Origin: Pseudahrensia aquimaris
GTDB lineage: Bacteria; Pseudomonadota; Alphaproteobacteria; Rhizobiales; Rhizobiaceae
Direction of reading: 5' to 3'
Assembly: GCF_042676045.1 (NCBI RefSeq)
Contig: NZ_JBHTJV010000002.1
Location: forward strand, 731,579-795,578
Length of the DNA: 64,000 bases
The translations under genes were made by a program, and so were the position numbers. Shown piece by piece: positions 14,067 through 22,748 of this stretch. The notes beneath the pieces are model-generated. The model was not told where the DNA came from. It saw only the letters and a list, made by a program, of their open reading frames with translations, and made no database searches. Each line of letters begins with the position of its first letter. Positions within the stretch are counted from its first letter, which is position 1.

Positions 14067-17060
14067 ATGTCTACCAATTTTCTCGCGCCGTTCGCTGCCG
14101 CCTATGCCCCCGCTGATGAAGCGGTGTTACCCGATTTGTTGCAGCGCATTGCGCGGGATGGCGTGGCGCAGAAGCAGATCGACGACAAAGCACGTTCACT
14201 GATTGAAGGCATACGCGAGCGAGCTGGTTCCGTTGGTGGGATGGAGGACTTTCTGCGCGACTACGGCCTTTCTACCAAGGAAGGTCTTGCCTTGATGGTG
14301 ATGGCTGAAGCGCTGTTGCGCGTACCGGATGCGGCCACCCAAGATGCGCTCATTGCTGACAAGATCACTGCAGGCAATTGGGAAGACACGGAAGGGGCTG
14401 ACACGTGGTTTGTTTCTGCCGCCACTTGGGGGCTTGGGCTTTCCAGCAAGATTGTCCGGCCGGACGATTCGCCCTCTGGTCTGCTGTCGCATCTGACGAA
14501 GCGCATCGGTGGCCCCGCTGTGCGCCAAGGCGTGCGCCAATCCATGCGCTATTTGGGGCATCAGTTCGTACTCGGGCAAACCATTGAAGAGGGCTTGAAA
14601 CGGGCTGGTGCGCAGGAGGCGAAGGGTTATCGCTATTCCTACGATATGCTGGGCGAGGGCGCGCGAACTTGGGATGATGCAAAGCGATATGCTGCGTCGT
14701 ATGCCGACGCCATTGAGGAAATTGGGCGCAAGGCGGGCAACAAACCTTTGCCGGATCGCCCGGGCATTTCCATCAAGCTCTCTGCGCTGCACCCGCGCTA
14801 CACTGCCCGCAACCGCGACGCGGTGTTGCGCGAATTGGTGCCGGAAGTTCTGAAACTGGTGCAGTCTGCCAAGTCGTTCGATCTTAACCTGACAATTGAT
14901 GCGGAAGAAGCTGACCGTCTGGAATTGTCGCTGGACGTCATTGACGCAGTGTTCAGCGACCCCTCCCTGCGCGGTTGGGATGGGTTCGGACTTGCCATTC
15001 AGGCTTATCAAAAACGCGCGATAGCTGTGATCGACTGGGTGGCAGACCTTTGCCGCAAGAATGATGGGCGCATGATGGTTCGGCTGGTCAAAGGTGCCTA
15101 TTGGGACAGTGAAGTGAAACATGCCCAGGTGGAAGGCGCTGCTGATTTCCCGGTTTTCACCCGCAAAGCGGCGACGGATGTTTCCTACACCGCATGTGCG
15201 CGCCAAATGCTGCTCCACCGCGATGTGCTGTACCCACAATTCGCTACGCACAATGCTTTGACTGTGGCGACCATTTTGGCTTTTGCAGGCGATGGAGAAA
15301 AAGGCGGTTACGAGTTTCAGCGCTTGCACGGCATGGGCGAAGAGCTTTTCGAGCAGATCACAGAGGGACGCGATGGTGTACCTTGCCGGATTTACGCACC
15401 CGTTGGCCACCACCGTGATCTGTTGGCCTATCTGGTGCGACGGCTTTTGGAGAACGGGGCGAACTCATCTTTTGTGGCGCAAGTGGGCGATAAAGACGTG
15501 CCGATTGATGATCTGCTCACCAGCCCTGCCTCTTGGTTGGATGATGGTGCTTACCGTCACCCCGATATTCAACTTCCGCGCAGGCTGTACGCTCCGCGCA
15601 AAAACTCGCGTGGTATAGAATTCGGCTCGCGAGTGGAACTGAAACACACGCTGGATGGTATGGCGGCTGCTTCGCTATCGGGCAGCCTTGAAGCATTCGG
15701 TGCAGAGGACGTGGAAGCGTGTATGGCGAAAGCGCAGGCGGCTTTTCCCGCGTGGCGCGGCCGCGATGTGAAAGAGCGCGCTTCGATTTTGGAGCGTGCC
15801 GCTGATCTGCTGGAAAGCGACACAACCCGTATCATGGGTGTCCTGGCAAAAGAGGCTGGAAAGACCGTTGATGATGGCATTGCCGAGGTGCGCGAAGCGG
15901 TAGACTTTCTGCGCTACTACGCAGCCGAGGCCCGCCGTATCATGGTGCCGCGCATGCTGCCGGGGCCGGTGGGTGAAGACAATGCTTACAGTCTGACAGG
16001 GCGCGGCGTTGTTGTGACGATTGCGCCGTGGAATTTCCCGCTCGCGATTTTTCTTGGACAAGTCTCAGCGGCTCTTGCTGCGGGCAATGCAGTTGTTGCC
16101 AAGCCTGCTCCGCAGACACCGATAATCGCTGCCGAAGCGTTGGCGCTGTTGCACAAGGCTGGCGTGCCGAAGGATGCTCTCATTCTGGCGCCCGGCGGTG
16201 CCGAGACCGGGCAGGCGCTTGTGGGTGATCCGCGCGTAGCGGCAATTGCTTTCACCGGATCGACGGCCACAGCCAAAGCGATCAACCTGCAACTGGCGCA
16301 AAAGCCGGGTGCGATTATTCCGTTCATCGCTGAAACGGGCGGCACCAACGCAATGATTGCGGATGCCACCGCACTGCCGGAACAGGTGACCGATGACGTG
16401 ATCTTGTCCGCCTTCCGCTCGGCTGGTCAGCGCTGTTCGGCGTGCCGCATACTCTATGTGCAGGAAGATGTCGCTGAGCGGATGCTGACGATGATTCAAG
16501 GGTCTGCTGCTACATTGGAGATGGGCGATCCGATGTTGCCGCAAACTGATATCGGCCCTGTCATCGACGCCGACGCGCTAAGCCGCTTGCGCGATTATGT
16601 GGTGGAAAAGAAAGATCAGATCGTTTGGCAAGGCAAGGCGCCGGAGGGTGGCTTGTTTATGGCGCCAACCATCATTCGCTTGCGCGATGATGAGGTGCTG
16701 GACCGCGAAATTTTCGGGCCCGTCTTGCATGTGAAAACATACAAGGCCGGAAAGCTGGATGCAGTGATTGACGAGATTAACTCAACGGGCTTCGGGCTGA
16801 CCTTTGCGCTGCACTCTCGCATTCAGGCGGTGATTGATCATGTGACCGCGCGGGTCGGTGCGGGCAACGTGTATGTGAACCGAAACCAGATTGGCGCGAT
16901 TGTGGAAAGCCAGCCCTTTGGCGGGCAGGGGCTTTCCGGCACGGGGCCGAAAGCTGGAGGTCCGCTTTATCTCACCCGCTTTGTGCAGGAGCGCGTGGTT
17001 TCAACGGACACGACGGCAGCGGGCGGCAACGCTTCGTTGATAGCGTTGGAAGACCACTAG
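14067..17060 (+). CDS. putA: Bifunctional proline dehydrogenase / glutamate semialdehyde dehydrogenase PutA
   Basis: 997 residues. It oxidises proline to pyrroline-5-carboxylate (FAD) and then to glutamate (NAD+). The proline dehydrogenase barrel (about 100-480) shows DAEEADRLELSLDVID, MVRLVKGAYWDSEVK and FATHNALTVATI. The aldehyde dehydrogenase domain (about 530-980) has IAPWNFPLAIFLGQ, catalytic Glu756 in FIAETGGTN and nucleophile Cys790 in SAGQRCSACR. There is no N-terminal ribbon-helix-helix region, so it is not a self-repressor like the enterobacterial enzyme; the divergent Lrp-type gene does the regulation. GGAGG lies 6 nt before the ATG. Confidence 0.97.
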   Translation: MSTNFLAPFAAAYAPADEAVLPDLLQRIARDGVAQKQIDDKARSLIEGIRERAGSVGGMEDFLRDYGLSTKEGLALMVMAEALLRVPDAATQDALIADKITAGNWEDTEGADTWFVSAATWGLGLSSKIVRPDDSPSGLLSHLTKRIGGPAVRQGVRQSMRYLGHQFVLGQTIEEGLKRAGAQEAKGYRYSYDMLGEGARTWDDAKRYAASYADAIEEIGRKAGNKPLPDRPGISIKLSALHPRYTARNRDAVLRELVPEVLKLVQSAKSFDLNLTIDAEEADRLELSLDVIDAVFSDPSLRGWDGFGLAIQAYQKRAIAVIDWVADLCRKNDGRMMVRLVKGAYWDSEVKHAQVEGAADFPVFTRKAATDVSYTACARQMLLHRDVLYPQFATHNALTVATILAFAGDGEKGGYEFQRLHGMGEELFEQITEGRDGVPCRIYAPVGHHRDLLAYLVRRLLENGANSSFVAQVGDKDVPIDDLLTSPASWLDDGAYRHPDIQLPRRLYAPRKNSRGIEFGSRVELKHTLDGMAAASLSGSLEAFGAEDVEACMAKAQAAFPAWRGRDVKERASILERAADLLESDTTRIMGVLAKEAGKTVDDGIAEVREAVDFLRYYAAEARRIMVPRMLPGPVGEDNAYSLTGRGVVVTIAPWNFPLAIFLGQVSAALAAGNAVVAKPAPQTPIIAAEALALLHKAGVPKDALILAPGGAETGQALVGDPRVAAIAFTGSTATAKAINLQLAQKPGAIIPFIAETGGTNAMIADATALPEQVTDDVILSAFRSAGQRCSACRILYVQEDVAERMLTMIQGSAATLEMGDPMLPQTDIGPVIDADALSRLRDYVVEKKDQIVWQGKAPEGGLFMAPTIIRLRDDEVLDREIFGPVLHVKTYKAGKLDAVIDEINSTGFGLTFALHSRIQAVIDHVTARVGAGNVYVNRNQIGAIVESQPFGGQGLSGTGPKAGGPLYLTRFVQERVVSTDTTAAGGNASLIALEDH

Positions 17061-17064
17061 CCGT

Positions 17065-17511
17065 TTATGCGGCAAGCCTTTCGTCGAGAACCTCTGAACC
17101 CGTTTTCAAACGCTCCAGATAAGTGTGGTTCAGGCGGCTGTGGCTGTCGGTCCACAGAGCCTCTGGTTGGCGGTTTGCCAGCGTCGGTTCGATTTCGACG
17201 TCTGTGAATCCGTTGCGCAGCGCAAGTGGATATTGATCGGCATGAACATGGCCGAACGCTCGGATGGGGCCGCGATAGCCCTCTGCCCGCAACCGCTTGG
17301 CGATGGAATTGCCGCGTCCGTCAGCGGAAGATGGGAAGGCAATGCGCACAGCTTTCAACCGCGCCAGATGCGGCACGATGAGCGCTGGATCGGTATCGCT
17401 GCTGATGTCTAGATTGCCGGAGAATACGGCCAGATCTGACACGTCCGCCAGTGGGATATAGGTGAGGTGCGTGCCGGTGAAACGGCCTTGGGTGATGATT
17501 GTGTTGGTCAT
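17065..17511 (-). CDS. DUF934 protein of the sulfite reductase operon
   Basis: About 148 residues, cytoplasmic. DUF934 members occur almost only beside cysI/cysH and are thought to assist assimilatory sulfite reduction, but their biochemical role is not established. The core reads LKAVRIAFPSSADGRG, SIAKRLRAEGYRGPIRAFG and HVHADQYPLALRNGFTDVEI. The start may be ATG 17511, two bases after the cysI stop, or TTG 17517, which overlaps that stop by 4 nt. It is the last gene of the operon and convergent with putA, 4 bp away. Confidence 0.85.
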   Translation of the reverse strand: MTNTIITQGRFTGTHLTYIPLADVSDLAVFSGNLDISSDTDPALIVPHLARLKAVRIAFPSSADGRGNSIAKRLRAEGYRGPIRAFGHVHADQYPLALRNGFTDVEIEPTLANRQPEALWTDSHSRLNHTYLERLKTGSEVLDERLAA

Positions 17512-17513
17512 GG

Positions 17514-19178
17514 TCAAGCTGCCTTGTTCTGTGCTGGATAGAGGGCTTGTTTGAAGGGCGCACCGCCAAGGCGGCGATAGGCCTGCAAGAAGGTTTCGGA
17601 TTGGTCAGTGCGTTCGCGAAGATATGTGTCGATGATGCGCTCGATTGCTGGAACGAGGTCTTCAGCGGCAAAGCCGGGTCCTGTGCGTTCGCCGATGGTC
17701 ATGGTCTCTGTTCCATCGCCTCCCAGCGTAATCTGGTAATTTTCAACACCTGCACGGTCGAGGCCCAAAATGCCGATATGGCCGACATGGTGGTGACCAC
17801 AAGCATTTATGCAGCCGGAGATTTTGACCTTCAGTGGGCCGATTTCGTGTTCCAGTTTTAGCTCGTTAAAGCGCGTGGAAATTTCTTGCGCCACGGGAAT
17901 GGATCGTGCAGTCGCCAGCGCGCAATAGTCCATGCCGGGGCAGGCGATGATGTCGGAGATCAACCCAACATTGGCAGTGGCAAGGTCGGCTTCAACCAAG
18001 GCGGCGTGAACCGCAGGCAGGTCTGTTCTTTTGATGTGAGGCAAGATCAGGTTTTGCTCGTGGCTGACGCGAATTTCGTTGTGGCCATGACGCTCTGCCA
18101 AATTGGCGACGGTGCGCATTTGATCCGCTGTTGCGTCGCCGGGCGTGCCGCCGATGGGTTTGAGCGAGATCGTCACAATGGAATAACCGTCAACGGCATG
18201 ATCGGTGACATTGTGGTTGACGAAGGTGGCAAGCGCTTTGTTTTTCGACAGTTCTATCGGGTCGATATCCTCTCTCGATGGCGTCAGATCGGGACGCTGA
18301 AAAGTCGCCTCAATGCCAGCGATCAGTTGGTCACTCGGCACCTTGAATTCGGCCTTGCTGCGTTCGAAGGCGTCTTCCACAGCTTCTCGGATTTCATCCA
18401 GACCGGCTTCGTGAACCAGAATTTTGATGCGGGCTTTGTATTTGTTGTCGCGGCGACCATTGAGATTGTAGACGTGCAAAATCGCTTCAACATAGGGAAG
18501 CAGCTCGGCTTTTGGCAGAAACGACCGAAGCACTTTGCCAACGAAAGGCGAGCGGCCAAGACCGCCGCCGATAACAACTTCGAAGCCGGTCTCGCCCGCC
18601 TCATTTCGCACCATTTGTAGGCCGATGTCGTGCGCCTTCACGACCGCCCTATCATTGGGCGAACCGCTGACCGCGATTTTGAACTTGCGCGGTAATGACT
18701 GAAACTCGGGGTGATCTGTTGACCATTGGCGCAGCAATTCAGCTGCGGGGCGGGGGTCTTCGATTTCGTCTGCGGCAGCGCCCGCGAAATGATCCGCGGT
18801 GACGTTGCGCACTGTGTTGCCCGAAGTCTGGATCGCGTGCATTTCCACATCTGCCAAGGCGTCGAGAATGTCCGGCACGTCTTGCAGTTTCGGCCAATTG
18901 AACTGGATGTTCTGGCGCGTTGTGAAATGGCCGTAGCCCTTGTCCCAACGCTCGGCAATCATGGCGAGCTGGCGCATTTTTGGGGCGTCCAAGGTGCCAT
19001 AAGGAACCGCAACGCGCAGCATGTATGCATGGAGTTGCAAGTATAAACCGTTCATCAGCCGCAGCGGCTTGAACTCGTCTTCGGTAAGCTGACCGCTGAT
19101 GCGCTTTTCCACCTGACCGCGAAACTGCGCCACGCGGTTGCGCACGAATGTCTCGTCAAATTCGTTGTAGAGATACAT
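17514..19178 (-). CDS. cysI: Nitrite/sulfite reductase haemoprotein (assimilatory sulfite reductase)
   Basis: A 554-residue enzyme with two ferredoxin-like and two sirohaem-binding halves. The C-terminal half carries the four cysteines binding the 4Fe-4S cluster bridged to sirohaem: CPGMDYC, then GCINACGHHH. The N-terminal half contains YGHFTTRQNIQFNWPKL, with substrate-binding basic residues. It reduces sulfite (or nitrite) to sulfide (or ammonium). The context, sirohaem synthase plus DUF2849 and DUF934 and no nitrate reductase, favours sulfite. No flavoprotein cysJ is present, so ferredoxin or another donor is likely. Confidence 0.93.
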   Translation of the reverse strand: MYLYNEFDETFVRNRVAQFRGQVEKRISGQLTEDEFKPLRLMNGLYLQLHAYMLRVAVPYGTLDAPKMRQLAMIAERWDKGYGHFTTRQNIQFNWPKLQDVPDILDALADVEMHAIQTSGNTVRNVTADHFAGAAADEIEDPRPAAELLRQWSTDHPEFQSLPRKFKIAVSGSPNDRAVVKAHDIGLQMVRNEAGETGFEVVIGGGLGRSPFVGKVLRSFLPKAELLPYVEAILHVYNLNGRRDNKYKARIKILVHEAGLDEIREAVEDAFERSKAEFKVPSDQLIAGIEATFQRPDLTPSREDIDPIELSKNKALATFVNHNVTDHAVDGYSIVTISLKPIGGTPGDATADQMRTVANLAERHGHNEIRVSHEQNLILPHIKRTDLPAVHAALVEADLATANVGLISDIIACPGMDYCALATARSIPVAQEISTRFNELKLEHEIGPLKVKISGCINACGHHHVGHIGILGLDRAGVENYQITLGGDGTETMTIGERTGPGFAAEDLVPAIERIIDTYLRERTDQSETFLQAYRRLGGAPFKQALYPAQNKAA

Positions 19179-19182
19179 CTGC

Positions 19183-19482
19183 TCACTCCGCCTGCTTGCC
19201 GTGGAAATAGTTTGAAGGGCCGCGCGTCCTAAACGCTTCTCGGAAATGGACGGGTTTCGGCAGGCCGTCTCCGGTTCGCTCTACGTCCGCTAGATAGGCG
19301 CCGACAATTTTGTCTTGCTGCGCCGTACCGGCTGCGAGCAGATCGGCGGCTTCTTCCGGAGTGTCGGCAATGGCTGCGTCATCTAAAGCGCCGCACCAAT
19401 CATGTGCTGGCGTGAGGTAGACGACATCGCCGGAAAACAGATCATTTGCGGTGACGACTTGGGGATAGGCAAAACGGGGCAT
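19183..19482 (-). CDS. DUF2849 protein of the sulfite reductase operon
   Basis: 99 residues, soluble, with the DUF2849 features VTANDLFSGDVVYLTPAHDW and HFREAFRTRGPSNYF. The family is found between cysG and cysI in many Alphaproteobacteria; its molecular function is unknown, and association with sulfite reduction is inferred from that context. It lies 3 bp after cysG and 4 bp before cysI, so it is clearly cotranscribed. Confidence 0.87.
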   Translation of the reverse strand: MPRFAYPQVVTANDLFSGDVVYLTPAHDWCGALDDAAIADTPEEAADLLAAGTAQQDKIVGAYLADVERTGDGLPKPVHFREAFRTRGPSNYFHGKQAE

Positions 19483-19485
19483 GGC

Positions 19486-20892
19486 TCAGGCTCCTGTCGC
19501 GGCCAGCGTGGTGGCGTGCGCTAATGTTGCGGTGTTGATGCGGCGCGGAGCGATGCCGAGGAAAATGATCGCCGGGCCTTCAATCATTGCGCTGTCGATA
19601 TCGGCTGTCAGGTTTGCCAGCGTTGTGGCGATGACGCGCTGGTCAATGCGCGATGCGTTCTCAACTATTGTGATCGGGGTCGCTGCATTTGCTCCGTGCA
19701 TGAGCAGGCGACCAGCGAGGAAACGCGATGCGTTTACCCCCATGTAAATGGCGGCGGTGCTGCCATCCTTGGCAAGTGCTTTCCATTCGTGTTCGGCAAA
19801 GCCGTCCACATCGCGACCGGTGAGAAAGCGTAAGGAAGAGTTGCGGCCTCTGCGGGTGAGTGAAGCGCCGATGCTCGCCGCAGCAGCAGAGGCCGATGTG
19901 ATGCCTGGGACGACTTCCCATGATAAGTTTGATGCTTCGAGGGCGTCGATTTCTTCGTCTAACCGACCGAAGATTGCGGCGTCGCCGGATTTCAAACGTG
20001 CAACTATATGGCCTTTCCGAACGTGCTCTACGAGCAGGGCGTTGATGTCTTCTTGCTTCCAGCTCGGCCCGTAGCCCTGTTTGCCAACGCAGATCACGGT
20101 AGCCTCGCGGCGGGCCAGTTCGAGTATTTCCGGTGTTACCAAGCGGTCGTGCAGCACCACATCTGCCTCGTGCAGTTTGCGGCGTGCTTTGAGCGTCAGC
20201 AGTTCCGGGTCGCCGGGTCCAGTTCCGATTAGATCGGCATGTCCAGTCTTTGGCATGTCGGACTGTGCGTCGTTGTAAAGGGTGAGCAGCGTGTTCTCGA
20301 CAGCCTCGGTGCCGCCTTCTGCTAAGGCTTTTGGACCGTCGGCAAAAAAGAAACGCTTCCAGAAGGCACGGCGCTCGGTGGACGATTTCAACCGCGTAGC
20401 CATCGGGCGGAACGAATTGGCAATCAGCGCCAGTGTGCCAGTGGAAGTTGGCAGCATTTCCTCAATTTCGCTTTTGACCTTGCGGGCCAAGACAGGGGCG
20501 GTGCCTTCCGTGCCGATAGCGATAACGACAGGGTCGCGATCGACGATTGCGGGGGTGAGAAACTCGCTCGCTTCCAGATTGTCGACGATGTTGGTGAGGG
20601 CACCTGCTTTCTTGCCAAACGCGACAGCTCGGGCGTCTGCCTCTGGCTCATCGTTTGCGCCATAGACAAGCCTTGCGCCGAAGGCATCGCAGATTTGGAT
20701 TTCGCGTTGTGCAAGCGTAAGGCGACCGTCTTTGGCCCATGCAAGCACGGTGTCGCTTGGGTCTTCGCCGACCACCAGAATATCGGCTTCTGTCTTGAGC
20801 AGCAGTTTAATCTTCGCTGCCGCGTGGTCACCAGCGCCGGAGAAGACGACTTTTTCGCCCTCCAATTTCAAAAAGGCTGGATAGTATTTCAT
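19486..20892 (-). CDS. cysG: Sirohaem synthase CysG (methyltransferase, dehydrogenase and ferrochelatase)
   Basis: 468 residues in two parts. Residues 1 to about 205 are the precorrin-2 dehydrogenase/ferrochelatase domain, with a nucleotide-binding start VVFSGAGDHAAAK and NIVDNLEASEFLTPAIVDRD. Residues 220 to 460 are uroporphyrinogen-III C-methyltransferase, with LIGTGPGDPELLTLKARR, VLHDRLVTPEIL, RLKSGDAAIFGR and VVPGITSASAAAA. Together they make sirohaem from uroporphyrinogen III for the sulfite reductase encoded downstream. It is the first gene of the operon. Confidence 0.96.
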   Translation of the reverse strand: MKYYPAFLKLEGEKVVFSGAGDHAAAKIKLLLKTEADILVVGEDPSDTVLAWAKDGRLTLAQREIQICDAFGARLVYGANDEPEADARAVAFGKKAGALTNIVDNLEASEFLTPAIVDRDPVVIAIGTEGTAPVLARKVKSEIEEMLPTSTGTLALIANSFRPMATRLKSSTERRAFWKRFFFADGPKALAEGGTEAVENTLLTLYNDAQSDMPKTGHADLIGTGPGDPELLTLKARRKLHEADVVLHDRLVTPEILELARREATVICVGKQGYGPSWKQEDINALLVEHVRKGHIVARLKSGDAAIFGRLDEEIDALEASNLSWEVVPGITSASAAAASIGASLTRRGRNSSLRFLTGRDVDGFAEHEWKALAKDGSTAAIYMGVNASRFLAGRLLMHGANAATPITIVENASRIDQRVIATTLANLTADIDSAMIEGPAIIFLGIAPRRINTATLAHATTLAATGA

Positions 20893-21123
20893 GCGCTTGG
20901 CCTGCCTTGTTGCAACATTGTTCTAAGATAAGGCGGTCACACGCTAATTTCGGGGGATGAAATTGCGTTATTTTCGCTCTTGGGAGAAAATTGCTCTGCG
21001 TTTGGGCTTTATCGTGAATGGGCGATTGTGCATGGGAGCTTTTGTAGATTTACCCTCAACACAGAGGCGCTGGGCGGCTACGCTTTTGGTGGGCATCGGG
21101 CGCATTGCGAGAGGGCAGGCACA

Positions 21124-22743
21124 TTGAACGTACTTTGGATCATGGCGGACCAATTGCGCTGGGATTATCTTTCCTGCGCGGGCCATCCGCATTTGCATAC
21201 ACCGAACATTGATGCGCTGGCGGCCAAGGGTGTTCGTTTCACAAACGCTTATGTGCAGTCGCCCATATGTGGGCCGTCGCGGATGAGTTCTTATACAGGG
21301 CGCTATTGCCACTCTCATGGGGCGACATGGAATGGCTTTCCGCTGCGTGTTGGCGAGCCAACGCTGGGCGATCATTTGCGCGAAATTGGTGTCCGGCCTG
21401 TGCTCGTCGGCAAAACACATATGGTTGCGGATGCGGAGGGCATGAAACGGCTCGGGATTGACCCGACGTCTGACCTTGGAGTGCTGCTATCGGAGTGTGG
21501 CTTTGAGCCATTTGAACGGGACGACGGGATGCACCCTTATGGGCCATATGACCCTGAACCTGCCTATGATGACTATTTGAGGTCGCAGGGGTTTGAGGCT
21601 GAAAACCCGTGGGAAGATCTGGCAAATTCTGCGCTTGGCGATGATGGTGAATTGCTGTCCGGCTGGCTGCTGAAATACGCCAACATGCCCGCCAATATTC
21701 CAGAAGAACATTCTGAGACGCCTTACATGACACGCCGCGCTATGGAGTTTATGGAAAGCGCTGGCGATCAACCGTGGCTGTGCCACCTCTCGTTCATCAA
21801 GCCCCATTGGCCTTACATCGTACCGGCGCCATATCACGATATGTACGGGCCGGAGCACATTAAGCCGCCGGTGCGTTCGCAGGCTGAGCGGGACAATGCC
21901 CATCCGGTATTCGAAGCCTATATCAACAGCCGCATCTGCCGCAGCTTTGCGCGTGATGAGGTGCGGGAGAGGGTTGTTCCTTGCTATATGGGGCTGATTA
22001 AGCAGATCGACGATCAGATGGGCGTGCTTTTCAAATGGATGGAAGAGCGCGGCCTGATGGAGAACACGATGGTCGTGTTCACGTCCGACCATGGTGACTA
22101 TCTGGGCGATCACTGGATGGGAGAGAAGGATCTGTTCCACGATCAATCTGCCAAGATCCCCCTCATCGTCTATGACCCGCGCAAGGAAGCTGACGCAACG
22201 CGGGGAATGGCGCGAGATGAGCTTGTTGAGGCTATTGATCTTGCTCCGACGTTCCTTCATGCGCAGGGGGGCAAGCCGAAGCCGCATGTGCTGGAAGGGC
22301 GCGACCTTGCCCCACTTCTGCATGATGCGGGTGAGATTGAATGGCGTGGCTATGCTATCTCGGAATACGATTATTCAACCCGTGATGCGCGGGCAACTCT
22401 GGGTGTGGATCAAGCCGATGCACGGCTGGTTATGCTCCGTGATGCGCGGTGGAAATATGTCCATGCGGAGGGCTTCCGCCCGATGCTTTTTGATATGGCA
22501 AGCGATCCCGACGAGTTGAACGATCTTGGTGCAAGCAATGCTGCGGACGTGCTGGCCGTGTGTGAGCGTATGGAGAAAGCGCTTTCGGCGTGGGCGCGGA
22601 GGCATCATTCTCGCATCACGAAAAGTGCCGAACAGGTGGACCACATGCTGGCTACCCGCGAACCGCCGGGTGTGCTCATCGGCTACTGGGATGAAGAAGA
22701 GTTCGAAGCCGACTTCGGAAAACCGTTCTCCGAGCGTCCCTAA
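21124..22743 (+). CDS. Sulfatase-family hydrolase (alkaline phosphatase superfamily)
   Basis: 539 residues from a TTG start at 21124, preceded by GAGGGCAGG and giving the usual family N-terminus NVLWIMADQLRWDYL; the in-frame ATG at 20980 would add an unsupported extension. The sulfatase signature CGPSR places the residue converted to formylglycine at Cys49. Metal and substrate sites follow in VGKTHM, KPHWPY and TSDHGDYLGDHW. No signal peptide is seen, so it is probably cytoplasmic. It could hydrolyse organosulfate, phosphonate monoester or phosphodiester; the exact substrate is unknown. It is divergent from the sulfite reduction operon and convergent with the TRAP transporter. Confidence 0.85.
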   Translation: MNVLWIMADQLRWDYLSCAGHPHLHTPNIDALAAKGVRFTNAYVQSPICGPSRMSSYTGRYCHSHGATWNGFPLRVGEPTLGDHLREIGVRPVLVGKTHMVADAEGMKRLGIDPTSDLGVLLSECGFEPFERDDGMHPYGPYDPEPAYDDYLRSQGFEAENPWEDLANSALGDDGELLSGWLLKYANMPANIPEEHSETPYMTRRAMEFMESAGDQPWLCHLSFIKPHWPYIVPAPYHDMYGPEHIKPPVRSQAERDNAHPVFEAYINSRICRSFARDEVRERVVPCYMGLIKQIDDQMGVLFKWMEERGLMENTMVVFTSDHGDYLGDHWMGEKDLFHDQSAKIPLIVYDPRKEADATRGMARDELVEAIDLAPTFLHAQGGKPKPHVLEGRDLAPLLHDAGEIEWRGYAISEYDYSTRDARATLGVDQADARLVMLRDARWKYVHAEGFRPMLFDMASDPDELNDLGASNAADVLAVCERMEKALSAWARRHHSRITKSAEQVDHMLATREPPGVLIGYWDEEEFEADFGKPFSERP

Positions 22744-22748
22744 GTCCT

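Noticed and set aside
14196..15413. Minus-strand open frame of 405 codons opposite putA
   Set aside because: It is antisense to conserved proline dehydrogenase sequence and has no family resemblance.
20980..21123. N-terminal extension of the sulfatase gene from ATG 20980
   Set aside because: The extra 48 residues have no family similarity, and TTG 21124 follows a ribosome-binding site and gives the standard sulfatase start.
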